NCBI RefSeq assembly: GCF_014534685.1 | Contig: NZ_JACVVX010000001.1 | Span: 124,001 to 188,000 of the forward strand | Source: Oryzicola mucosus | GTDB lineage: Bacteria; Pseudomonadota; Alphaproteobacteria; Rhizobiales; Rhizobiaceae | Reading direction: 5' to 3' | DNA length: 64,000 bases | Shown: piece after piece, positions 18,447 to 27,044 of the stretch | Position numbering within the stretch: the stretch's first letter is position 1 | How the letters are laid out: each line of letters starts with the position of its first letter | Program-made: the position numbers and the translations under genes | Notes under the pieces: generated by a model | What the model saw: the letters and a program-made list of their open reading frames with translations, nothing else | What the model was told of the DNA's origin: nothing | The model's database searches: none

Positions 18447-19955
18447 CTATTCGGGTTTGGAGTAGTTGCGAATGGGTGAGACCACATTGGTGGTCTGCAG
18501 ATCCACAACCGTTTCCTTATTGGTTAGATAGATGATGTCCCTGCGATACATTGGCGCATAATAAGCGTTCTCAACGAAGTACCGGCCGACGTCTTTGTAG
18601 AGCGCACTTTGCTCATCGCCGGAGGCATATTGAACCTTGTCGATGAGTTCGAGCAAGGCCGGATCGGCAACCTTGGAGGTATTCCAGGGGCTTTCCGGGA
18701 AGCCGAATTTGCGGATTTCCGACCACTCGCCCTGATAGCCGAACTGGAAGATATAGGCTGGGAACTTGCCGGAACGCAGCCCGGCAATCACGGCGTTCGG
18801 CGCCACCTTTTCCCACTTAACAGTGATGCCGACGTCTTTGAGCAACTTCTCCACGATCGGATTAAAGGCAGCATAGGTGCCTGTTTCCGGTAGGAGGAGT
18901 TCAAACCCATCGGGATAGCCTGCCTCGGCGATCAGGGCCTTGGCCGCCTTGGGATCAAAGGGATAAACCTCATCGAGCTCCGGCACATGGGCCTGGCTGG
19001 TGGAGGGGAAAATCTGATCCGACAAACGGCCATAGCCGAGATCGACGAATTTCAAAATGGATGCGCCATCGAAGGCCATGTTGAGGGCCTTGCGGACACG
19101 CAAATCGGCAAGGGCGGGCGTAATCTTGCCCTCGCGGTCGGCGATGATCAGTCCGAACCAGTCCACATCGACACGATTGAGCACGAGACCATTGGCTTCC
19201 GCATCGGCGACGGCGCGGGCGTCGCTGATGCCGGCATCGATCTGACCGGACTTGAGGGCATTGAGGCGCGCCACATTGTCATTGATCGGGGTAATGGTAA
19301 CCCGCTCGAACGGGTAGTCGGCAGAGTTCCAGTAGTCGGGATTGCGATTGTAGACATATTGGCGGCCGGCAATCGACGTTGCGGCATCGTAGGTATAAGG
19401 GCCCGAACCGATCGGAGCATTGGCTGAGCCCTCGACGCCCAGCGTGACGGGCGAGGCCATCGCGCCGCCCACAACCGCCAGGTTTTGCAGCAGGCCGGGA
19501 TCGGGTTCCTCGAGGTGAAGCTTGACCTCCGTGGGCGAAACGACCTCGATTTGGGAGATCGAAGCGACCATAAAGCTGTTCTGTCCCGCGCCGTTCTTGA
19601 GATATTCAAGGTTCGCCTTCACCGCTTCGCCGTCGAAAGGCGTGCCGTCAGTAAAGGTGATGCCCTCGCGCAGCTTCAAGGTGAGGACGCTGTTGTCTGC
19701 ATTATAGCTATACTCGGTCGCCATATTGGGGCCGATATCGCCATTGGGTTCGCGCACCAGCAGCGTATCGAAAACAGGCGACCAGTACTGGAGTTGATGG
19801 CCGATCATCAGTTGTGCGCGGTCGAAGCTTACGTTGTCGATGGTCGCGGCAAGAGCCAGCGTATCTGCATCGTTCGCCACTTGAGCCAGGGCCACTGGCG
19901 CTACGCCTAACATAAGAGCGCCGGCCAGAACGGCAGACAGAAAACGCTTGTCCAT
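18447..19955 (-). CDS. ABC solute-binding protein, family 5 (peptide/oligosaccharide type)
   Basis: A 502-residue periplasmic binding protein starting MDKRFLSAVLAGALMLGVAP with a Sec signal peptide cleaved after about ALA at residue 24; GGGAGG stands eight bases before the ATG. Family-5 features include LTLKLREGITFTDGTPFDGE, AVKANLEYLKNG and LRVRKALNMAFDGASILKFV. This is the only binding protein near the permease/ATPase genes, so it most likely feeds that importer although it is transcribed separately. The family binds peptides, nickel complexes and oligosaccharides. Given the sulfatases, a sulfated glycoside or oligosaccharide is the favoured ligand, by inference. Confidence 0.92.
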   Translation of the reverse strand: MDKRFLSAVLAGALMLGVAPVALAQVANDADTLALAATIDNVSFDRAQLMIGHQLQYWSPVFDTLLVREPNGDIGPNMATEYSYNADNSVLTLKLREGITFTDGTPFDGEAVKANLEYLKNGAGQNSFMVASISQIEVVSPTEVKLHLEEPDPGLLQNLAVVGGAMASPVTLGVEGSANAPIGSGPYTYDAATSIAGRQYVYNRNPDYWNSADYPFERVTITPINDNVARLNALKSGQIDAGISDARAVADAEANGLVLNRVDVDWFGLIIADREGKITPALADLRVRKALNMAFDGASILKFVDLGYGRLSDQIFPSTSQAHVPELDEVYPFDPKAAKALIAEAGYPDGFELLLPETGTYAAFNPIVEKLLKDVGITVKWEKVAPNAVIAGLRSGKFPAYIFQFGYQGEWSEIRKFGFPESPWNTSKVADPALLELIDKVQYASGDEQSALYKDVGRYFVENAYYAPMYRRDIIYLTNKETVVDLQTTNVVSPIRNYSKPE

Positions 19956-20763
19956 AGTGTATCCTCCCGTCGCCGCCCGCTTTGCCGGGTTCGGCTTTCT
20001 GTTCGACCTAGCAGGCCGAGTGATAAACGAGAAATGCAATTAGCTGCACAAGCGATAACTATATTTGATGGCATATTGAGATGGCTAGGCTCTGTGGCGG
20101 CAGAGTTGCGATGTCCTGCACATTTCGCAGCCGGCAACGTCATACTTTAGGCTGCTGTCCGGCAACCTATACGCGGTAGGACCATTAACGCGCATCGCCC
20201 AGCCCAATGATCTAGCGGCACTGATAGCACGCGAGTTGGGTAGATCATCGATCCAACTTAGCAGTCCCAACGATGGACAGAGAGGCAGTTCCTCTGGCCC
20301 TCGAACTACGATCAGTGATTGCAGTTCCAGACTGCATTTTATGCGAGTTAACCGGCTTCAGATCATAACCTCGATAAGACCAAGGTGACGATTAGAACTG
20401 CGGTACGTGCTGACGAATTTTGTCTTCAATGATGGGCTTGTCTCGACCACACCGGAACGACGCCGCTTCGTTTGACAACTGCCGTGCCCGTTCGTTTGCG
20501 CAGCCGCCTTCGCTGGCAGAGACATAGCCTACCACGCACGCGCCACCACCATTGGGTTGATGCGCAGAAAGCGCCGCCGGTTGAGACTGGCCGGTTGCGT
20601 GCCGGCGAGGATTGTCTCGGTTAATGATGGCGAGAGAAAAGCTCCATCGAGGCACAATCACGAGCGAGCGCCCTACTCGGACCTCGTGGGTCTATCTCCA
20701 TCTCCAAATGCCAAGCGAAAACCAAGAAACTACCAACCGCCAATGCGGCATTAGGTCTGTCCG
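19956..20763. other. long intergenic region with recombinase remnant
   Basis: About 800 bases without an intact gene. It contains the 80-bp recombinase-like repeat at 20560-20639. Frames around it on the minus strand are short and unrecognised. The segment nearest 19956 should hold the promoter of the solute-binding gene, but no clear -35/-10 pair stands out. I read this as a degenerated mobile-element boundary. Confidence 0.6.
20560..20639 (-). repeat. 80-bp repeat, copy 2 (isolated recombinase C-terminal fragment)
   Basis: It matches 5242-5321 at 76 of 80 positions, same orientation, 15.3 kb away. On the minus strand it reads SPSLTETILAGTQPASLNRR. Similarity fades on both sides, so only a scrap of a second recombinase or a rearranged copy remains. 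Confidence 0.9.
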
Positions 20764-21636
20764 TCAAAACCGTGCGGTCTCAAGCCATGCCCTGAAACTC
20801 ACCCCCAGAGGTGACGTTGGAGCGCGCTGCAGAAAATAGACGCCGACGTTAGCCATGATATTGGGTTTGAGCATGACCAATTGCCCGCTCCTCAGTTCGC
20901 TTTCGACAAATTCCGGGCTTGCCTGGGCGACACCAAGACCGGATAGGCATGCGTCGATCGATGCCTCGTCGGTATCAAGGGAGATGGTACCATGGCGTGG
21001 TTGGAATTGGATTCCTGCTGCGGCGCTCCATCGGTGCCACGACCAGGCATCCTCTGTGTCTAAAAGCAGAGGCAGGCTCAAAATGCTCTCCGATGAAGGG
21101 TCCCTTCCTATCATGGTGAGCAAGCGAGGGGCACAGACGGCCACCGTTGTGTCGCGCAAGACGATATCGTCTGTCTGCGAGGGCGCATCGGTGCGCCGAT
21201 AGATGATGCTGACATCGGATTTTTCGGACGCGCCGAGCGATAGGGAGCGGAGGGCGATATCCGTGTGCAGTTCGCTGAACGACGGCAGGCGGGGGATCAG
21301 CCAGCGGCGGACAAAGGTGATTGGAGCATTGATCACCAATTTTGAGGACTGCGGTGCCAGCGTCCTGGCGCCTTCGTCCAGCATGGCCAGGGACGAATTG
21401 ACGTAAGACAGAAAACGCGTACCGGCTTCCGTCAGCACGATGGCATTGTGCGATCGTACAAACAGCGCAACGCCCAAACTATCCTCAAGCGTCTTCACCT
21501 GGCGACTGACCGCGCCGGGCGTGACGTTCAATTGCCTGGCCGCATCGGTCAGGCTGCCGAAGCGTGCCGCGGCTGCGAATGCCGGCAAGGCCCGCAGATG
21601 TGGAAGCTGGGAAAAGACTGCATGCGTTTTTTTCAT
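20764..21636 (-). CDS. LysR-family regulator, GcvA-like
   Basis: A 290-residue LysR regulator beginning MKKTHAVFSQLPHLRALPAF. The helix-turn-helix is GSLTDAARQLNVTPGAVSRQ, followed by VKTLEDSLGVALFVRSHNAI; LPHLRALPAFAAAARFGSL is typical of the GcvA subgroup. The effector domain runs from about residue 95 to the end. It is divergent from the iron-chelate importer operon with 124 bases between the starts, so it probably regulates that operon. GcvA-type control of iron uptake would be uncommon. It may instead sense an amino-acid-like precursor or chelator. Confidence 0.88.
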   Translation of the reverse strand: MKKTHAVFSQLPHLRALPAFAAAARFGSLTDAARQLNVTPGAVSRQVKTLEDSLGVALFVRSHNAIVLTEAGTRFLSYVNSSLAMLDEGARTLAPQSSKLVINAPITFVRRWLIPRLPSFSELHTDIALRSLSLGASEKSDVSIIYRRTDAPSQTDDIVLRDTTVAVCAPRLLTMIGRDPSSESILSLPLLLDTEDAWSWHRWSAAAGIQFQPRHGTISLDTDEASIDACLSGLGVAQASPEFVESELRSGQLVMLKPNIMANVGVYFLQRAPTSPLGVSFRAWLETARF

Positions 21637-21760
21637 TCAGGCGTGCAAAGCTTTCGATTGCGAACGTGATCATCATCACAATATCCATCTAAACATGATC
21701 AGGCCACTCAGAATTATGAAGCCTGGATTTCTAACGTCACACCGCTGCAGAGGAGAGAAT

Positions 21761-22738
21761 ATGGCAGATCATCGTCTTGTCGCGCGATGGCCAGTTCAGG
21801 CTAGTCGATTTATTCTTGGCACAGCATTCGTCATGCTGACAGCAGCCTCATCGCTGGCCGCCGATGGCTCTTTTGTGGATGATCGCGGAATCGCCGTCGC
21901 CGTTCCCGAGGGTGTACATCGCATCGCCTCCGTGTCCTATTTCGCAGCGGACGTCGCCTTGGCCCTAGGACTCAAGCCGGTGGCCTCGACCTATATGGTG
22001 CAGGGCCGCAATCCTGATTTCCTGTCCGACTATATGGCGGACGTGCCTGAGATCGGTCAGCGCGCCACACCCAACCTGGAACTGCTCGCCCAGGCCAAAC
22101 CAGATGTCATCGTCGCCATGCGCCGGTATACCGAAGGCAATGCGCCGCAGTATCAGGCCATCGCTCCCTATCTGGCCTACAATCTGGAGCTTTATTCCGA
22201 CAGCGACCGCACCATCATGCAGGTGGCCACCATGCTGGGTAAGCAGGATCGCGCCAAGCAGCTCAATGACGATTTCAAAACGCATATTGAAGAGATCGCC
22301 GCCCAGGCGCCACAGGGTGTGCATCCCAGATTTCAGATCATGTGGGGCGGCGACGCACCCTGGACCTTTTACTCCGAAAACATGACGGCAGCGATCCTCA
22401 CCGCCATCGGTGGCGAGAACATCGCCGGCCACAATCCGACGCCCCATATTCCGGACAATTTCGGCCTGGAAATGAGTCTCGAAGCCGATCCTGACGTGAT
22501 CTTCGTCTATGATTACGGTCCAGATCGCCCTCACGAGGGCAACCCGATCTGGCAACAGCTTTCGGCGGTCAAGAACGGTCGCGTCTACTATGTGGGTGAC
22601 GAATGGGTGGAAGCCCACGGGCCTATCGCCCGTGAATTGGTGCTGCGCGAAGCCGCTCATTACCTCTACCCCGAGACATTCGCCATGCCTGATATCAAGG
22701 CGGAAGCTGAAAAGATCATCCCTGACGTTCTGAACTAG
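21761..22738 (+). CDS. iron-chelate ABC transporter substrate-binding protein (FecB/FhuD family)
   Basis: A 325-residue periplasmic protein from the ATG at 21761, six bases after AGGAGAG. A signal peptide is visible (SRFILGTAFVMLTAASSLAA). The two-lobe helical-backbone fold is indicated by VHRIASVSYFAADVALALGL, PNLELLAQAKPDVIVAMRRY and WQQLSAVKNGRVYYVGDEW. This family binds siderophores, haem or cobalamin. First gene of an operon with a MATE transporter, two FecCD-type permeases and an ATPase. The ligand is unknown; no siderophore biosynthesis gene is in the window, so a xenosiderophore is possible. Confidence 0.92.
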   Translation: MADHRLVARWPVQASRFILGTAFVMLTAASSLAADGSFVDDRGIAVAVPEGVHRIASVSYFAADVALALGLKPVASTYMVQGRNPDFLSDYMADVPEIGQRATPNLELLAQAKPDVIVAMRRYTEGNAPQYQAIAPYLAYNLELYSDSDRTIMQVATMLGKQDRAKQLNDDFKTHIEEIAAQAPQGVHPRFQIMWGGDAPWTFYSENMTAAILTAIGGENIAGHNPTPHIPDNFGLEMSLEADPDVIFVYDYGPDRPHEGNPIWQQLSAVKNGRVYYVGDEWVEAHGPIARELVLREAAHYLYPETFAMPDIKAEAEKIIPDVLN

Positions 22739-22785
22739 CCCCAAGCGGCGGATGGCCAAGTGCCGTTCGCCCGATCGGATTTGAC

Positions 22786-24117
22786 GTGAATACATCCGCC
22801 CCCACTTTCCATGAAGCACGCCGAATTGTCGGGCTGGCCGTGCCGCTGGCCTTGGTGCAACTCGCCCAGGTTGCCATTTCCACGACAGACATCATCATGC
22901 TGGGCTGGTTCGGCGGGGAGGCGCTGGCGGCGGGGGCTTTGGGGTTTTTCTGCTTCAATCTGCTGCGCACCATGGGCTTTGGGCTCATCGTGGGCACGTC
23001 CAACCTCGTGGCTGCGGATAAGTCCGCCGGCATTCGCGGGGAGTACCTCGCGGGAGGCCTCTTGCTCGGCACTGCAGCGGCCCTGCTTGCCGGTATCGTT
23101 GTGGCGTTGGGCGGCAGAGCCCTGCCCTTGCTTGGCCAGGACGCGCACGTCGCCGCTATGGCGGCGCAATATCTACTGCTGATTGCGCCGGGCTATCTGC
23201 CGCTCTTCTGGTTCTACGCCTATCGCGGCGTGGTCGTTGGGCGTCGCAAATCTGGCGCCCTGCTGGCCATCACGCTGGCAACAATCGTCGTCAATGCTGC
23301 CCTTGATTACGGCTTCATATATGGCGTTTTCGGCCTGCCCGCGCTTGGCGCGCCGGGGGTGGCTTTAGCCAGCACTATTGCCTATTTTTTGCAGTTCATC
23401 GCCATAGCCGCAATAACCCACGGGCTGATGTCGTTCATCGCTCCACGGCAGGTCCGGCAAACGGTCCGGCGTTTGCTCAAAACCGGCATTCCGACTGCCG
23501 CCTCATACGGCTCGGAGGCCGGCTTTACCGTGGTTCTGACGCTGATGATCGGGTCGTTTGGCGCCGCGGCCCTGGCCGGTCATGCCGTCGTCAACCAGGT
23601 AACCTATGTCGTCTTCATGCTTTGCATCGGTCTGTCACACGCTACCTCCGTGGGTGTCAGCGAAGGCGTCGGTGGACGCGACCCCGATGCAGTCATGCGT
23701 GCCGGCCGGAGCGGCCTGCTCGTCGTGGCCATTACCATGACACTCTTCTCGATCGGATGGCTCCTTGCACCGACCCAGGTTCTGGCCCTGTTTTCACTGT
23801 CGAATCCCCAAGACGCGGCAGCGGTCGTCGCGCTCTCTCTGCTGCCCATTGCCGCGATCATGCAGATATTCGACGGCTTACAGAATGTCGGCATCGGTGC
23901 CCTGCGGGGTATCAATCGTGCCGGTCGCGGCTTCTGGGTCACAGTCATCGGCTACTGGTTCATCGGCATTCCCACCGCCGTCATTTTTGGGTTTTTCCTG
24001 CACGGTGGCCCAGTCGGTGTCTGGTGGGGCCTGGCGATCGGCCTGATGGCTACGGCGTTGGGCATGACTGTAATCTTCGAGAGGGACGGTCGCTATGCGG
24101 CCATTGCGGCAGTATGA
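22786..24117 (+). CDS. MATE-family efflux transporter
   Basis: A 443-residue inner-membrane protein with about twelve hydrophobic segments and the MATE two-bundle layout, for example VAISTTDIIMLGWFGGEALA near residue 30 and HAVVNQVTYVVFMLCIGLSH in the second half. It starts at a GTG at 22786, 48 bases after the binding-protein stop, and its own stop overlaps the first permease (ATGA). MATE proteins export organic cations or small metabolites by H+ or Na+ antiport. Its position inside an iron-chelate import operon suggests export of a siderophore or recycling of a chelator after iron release. That is inference. Confidence 0.9.
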   Translation: MNTSAPTFHEARRIVGLAVPLALVQLAQVAISTTDIIMLGWFGGEALAAGALGFFCFNLLRTMGFGLIVGTSNLVAADKSAGIRGEYLAGGLLLGTAAALLAGIVVALGGRALPLLGQDAHVAAMAAQYLLLIAPGYLPLFWFYAYRGVVVGRRKSGALLAITLATIVVNAALDYGFIYGVFGLPALGAPGVALASTIAYFLQFIAIAAITHGLMSFIAPRQVRQTVRRLLKTGIPTAASYGSEAGFTVVLTLMIGSFGAAALAGHAVVNQVTYVVFMLCIGLSHATSVGVSEGVGGRDPDAVMRAGRSGLLVVAITMTLFSIGWLLAPTQVLALFSLSNPQDAAAVVALSLLPIAAIMQIFDGLQNVGIGALRGINRAGRGFWVTVIGYWFIGIPTAVIFGFFLHGGPVGVWWGLAIGLMATALGMTVIFERDGRYAAIAAV

Positions 24118-25109
24118 AGCGTGCCACACTCTTGGTCGGTGGAATGCTGCTGGTGTCCATAGTCATCGGCTTTCTCGGCCTGCTCGTCGGCGCCAAGCCG
24201 ATGACTTTGGATGCTGCTCTTCGCGCTGTTGCCGCACCCAATGTCGGTACTGACGGCATTATCGTCTGGACCCTGCGGTTTCCACGCAGCATTGCCGCCT
24301 TCCTCGTCGGGTCCGGTCTGGCGGTGTCCGGCTATCTGCTCCAATCGATCACCCGCAACCCGCTGGCCGCGCCGGACCTGACCGGGGCGACCGCCGGCGC
24401 AGTCGTCGTTATCGTGAGTTGCTTCGTCTTCCTGCCGAGCTTGTCCTCGGTCTACTATGCCCCCATCGGGTTCGTGGGCGCGCTTAGCGCATCTGCCCTC
24501 ACCTTCTGGGTCTCCCGGGGCGGCACCGCATCGCCGCTCCACCTGGCGCTGGGCGGCGTTACCATTTCGCTGTTTCTGGCTGGCATCACGACCTATGTGC
24601 TCTTGCTGGGCGGTCCACAATCGCCCTCGGTGATGTTCTGGTTGTCCGGTGGGCTGCAGGGCCGGTCCTGGAATCATGTTCTGTTCATGCTGCCCTGGAT
24701 CGGCATTGGTATCGGAGGTGCGCTCGTCTGCAGCCGCGCCATTCAGTTGCTGGCCCTGGGCGATGAAGTGGCCGCAGGCATGGGCCTCCGCCTCGGCTTC
24801 TTCAAGGCCGCCTTGCTGGTGCTCGCTATTCTTCCCGTCGCCGGCGCAACGCCGATTGCCGGGCCCATTGCATTTATCGGCTTGGCTGTTCCTCATGTCG
24901 TCCGCCTGCTCCGGGTCGGCGGGCCTGCAGTGACTATAGCCGTCAACGTCGCCCTTGGCGGTATGGTGTTGTTGATCGCGGACATCCTGGCCCGGACAAT
25001 CGCCGCGCCGCGTGAACTGCCAATCGGCATTCTCACCGCGATCATTGGCGGCCCCGTCTTCATCTATCTGGCGCAGCGGCGGTCTTTTCTGGCGGGAGAA
25101 GCCAGATGA
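24114..25109 (+). CDS. FecCD-family ABC permease 1
   Basis: Membrane subunit of the iron-chelate importer, 331 residues from the ATG at 24114 that overlaps the MATE stop. Hallmarks are TLRFPRSIAAFLVGSGLAVS, LLQSITRNPLAAPDLTG and IAFIGLAVPHVVRLL, the last at the ATPase-coupling site. About ten transmembrane segments are expected, as in BtuC/FhuB. It overlaps the second permease by four bases, so the two permeases probably form a heterodimer. Confidence 0.93.
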   Translation: MKRATLLVGGMLLVSIVIGFLGLLVGAKPMTLDAALRAVAAPNVGTDGIIVWTLRFPRSIAAFLVGSGLAVSGYLLQSITRNPLAAPDLTGATAGAVVVIVSCFVFLPSLSSVYYAPIGFVGALSASALTFWVSRGGTASPLHLALGGVTISLFLAGITTYVLLLGGPQSPSVMFWLSGGLQGRSWNHVLFMLPWIGIGIGGALVCSRAIQLLALGDEVAAGMGLRLGFFKAALLVLAILPVAGATPIAGPIAFIGLAVPHVVRLLRVGGPAVTIAVNVALGGMVLLIADILARTIAAPRELPIGILTAIIGGPVFIYLAQRRSFLAGEAR

Positions 25110-26128
25110 CCCTCATCCGCAATGAATGGCGCCTACTCGTTCTGGGACCGACGCTGTTGCTGATCGTCCTTGCCGCGATTTTCCTCGGCGTGGTCAACAT
25201 GCCCCCTGCAGAGGTGCTCAACGTGCTGCTTGGATATGGCAGCATGGATGCGAGCCTGATCATCGGCGATATCCGTATGCCGCGTGTGCTGACCGGGGTG
25301 CTCGCAGGCATCCACTTCGCCCTTGCCGGCCTGCTGCTGCAGACCATCACCCGCAATCCGCTGGCCGACCCATCCATCATGGGCGTATCGCAGGGTGCCA
25401 CCCTGGCGGTGACCATCTTCCTTTTCCTGACCGTCTATATGTTCAACAACGATCCCAACATCCTTTATCGTCTGCCGGTGCAATGGTTGCCGCTGGTCGG
25501 ATGCGTCGGTGGCGGGGCGGCTGGTGCAGGGGTATATTTCCTGGCTTTCCGTCACGGCCTGAGCCCCCTCCGGGTGACCCTTTGCGGTATCGCAGTCGGC
25601 GCTGTGCTTCACGCCGCGGCCATGGGAGTCATTTCCGGCTGGGGCACGGCACGTCTTGAAATCGTCATGCAGTGGCTGTCGGGAAGCCTCTATGCGCGAA
25701 GCTGGGACCACGTCCTGTTCCTGGTGCCCTTCACGCTGCTCGGACTTGTCGCTCTGCCTTTTATGACCCGGCCGATCGGGCTGCTGCGTTTCGAGGAAGA
25801 TGTCGCCCGCTCGTTTGGTCTCGCCTATCGGCGTCAGTTCAGCCTGGTTCTGCTTCTGGCGTGCGGTCTCGCGGCAAGCGCCGCGGGTGCGGTGGGGCCA
25901 TTGATTTTCGTCGGCCTCGTCGTCCCGCATCTGGCGCGGTTTATCGCCGGCCCGCGCACGAGCCTCATCATGCCTATGACGATCATTCTGGGCGCAGGCC
26001 TCGTCACGCTCGGCGACCTCATCGGCCGGCTCGTGGGTGGACCTGAAGAAATCCCGATCGGCGTCGTAACTGCTATCGGAGGCGCACCTGTCCTGCTCGC
26101 CCTGTTGCGCCGAACTGTCCGAGGATAA
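25106..26128 (+). CDS. FecCD-family ABC permease 2
   Basis: A 340-residue partner of the preceding permease. Family motifs include DIRMPRVLTGVLAGIHFALA, LLLQTITRNPLADPSIMGVS and LIFVGLVVPHLARFIAGP. The ATG overlaps the preceding stop (ATGA). A cytoplasmic coupling helix and about ten membrane helices are expected. Two non-identical permeases plus one ATPase and one binding protein is the FecBCDE layout of ferric-chelate importers. Confidence 0.93.
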   Translation: MTLIRNEWRLLVLGPTLLLIVLAAIFLGVVNMPPAEVLNVLLGYGSMDASLIIGDIRMPRVLTGVLAGIHFALAGLLLQTITRNPLADPSIMGVSQGATLAVTIFLFLTVYMFNNDPNILYRLPVQWLPLVGCVGGGAAGAGVYFLAFRHGLSPLRVTLCGIAVGAVLHAAAMGVISGWGTARLEIVMQWLSGSLYARSWDHVLFLVPFTLLGLVALPFMTRPIGLLRFEEDVARSFGLAYRRQFSLVLLLACGLAASAAGAVGPLIFVGLVVPHLARFIAGPRTSLIMPMTIILGAGLVTLGDLIGRLVGGPEEIPIGVVTAIGGAPVLLALLRRTVRG

Positions 26129-26130
26129 CT

Positions 26131-26925
26131 ATGTCCCTGCTCTGCCAGAACCTTTCAGTGCGGTACGGCCAGCGACAGGCGCTGACCGACCTTTCCGTTT
26201 CGATCATACCTGGGGAGATCGTCTGCCTCATTGGCCCGAATGGGTCAGGCAAGAGCACGGCATTGCGATCGCTTGCCGGACTCACCCGTCCGCATGCAGG
26301 CCGCGTTCAACTGGACGGTCGTCCCATGGACCAGTGGCGCCGTCGCGAGTTGGCCAAACGCTTGTCCTTCCTGCCGCAAGCGCCCATCGCTCCCGATGAG
26401 CTCAGCGTTGAAGATTTGGCACGCCAGGGGCGCTATTCCCATGTCGGCCTGTTCCGCAACCACTCGCCCGAAGACGCCCATGCGGTGGCCTGGGCGTTGG
26501 ATGCCACCGGCACGTCATCATTTGCCCAGCGGGGCCTGCGCGAGTTGTCCGGCGGCGAAAGGCAGCGAGCCTGGATTGCCGCCGCCTTGGCACAGGAGGC
26601 CGGCATCCTGCTACTCGACGAACCGACATCCTTCCTGGATATCGGTCATCAGGTCGAGGTGCTTGAGCTCATCTGCACACTAAGCCGTGAACGCGGCGTG
26701 ACGGTCATCTTGGCCATTCACGACATCAACCAGGCCATGATGGTAGGCGATCGCATTCTGTTGCTTGAAGGGGGTCGTTTGCGTTTCGACGGCAGGGCGC
26801 AAGACCTGGCCGGCAGTGGCCTGATTGAGAGCGCCTTTAACGTTCGCGGGGCCTTCGTCAAACTCGGTGATGGAACAGTTCCACATTTCGACATCGACCT
26901 TCGTCGAACACCTACCGGACAATAA
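26131..26925 (+). CDS. iron-chelate ABC transporter ATP-binding protein (FecE/FhuC type)
   Basis: A 264-residue ATPase. Walker A is GPNGSGKSTALRSL, the signature is ELSGGERQRAWIAAALAQEA, Walker B is ILLLDEPTSFLDIGHQ and the switch region is VTVILAIHDINQAMM. SVEDLARQGRYSHVGLF before the signature is typical of the FhuC/BtuD group. It follows the second permease by two bases and ends the operon. It supplies the energy for importing the chelate recognised by the binding protein at 21761. Confidence 0.93.
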   Translation: MSLLCQNLSVRYGQRQALTDLSVSIIPGEIVCLIGPNGSGKSTALRSLAGLTRPHAGRVQLDGRPMDQWRRRELAKRLSFLPQAPIAPDELSVEDLARQGRYSHVGLFRNHSPEDAHAVAWALDATGTSSFAQRGLRELSGGERQRAWIAAALAQEAGILLLDEPTSFLDIGHQVEVLELICTLSRERGVTVILAIHDINQAMMVGDRILLLEGGRLRFDGRAQDLAGSGLIESAFNVRGAFVKLGDGTVPHFDIDLRRTPTGQ

Positions 26926-27044
26926 GCGAATGCAGAGGCGCTTCGCGCCCATGTCAGTCGTTCGCCACCTGGGCCGAAAGCCCAAGCACCTGTCAACGCT
27001 GGTCGCCGACGTCGGCATTCACCTGACGACCGGCCTCTCACCAT

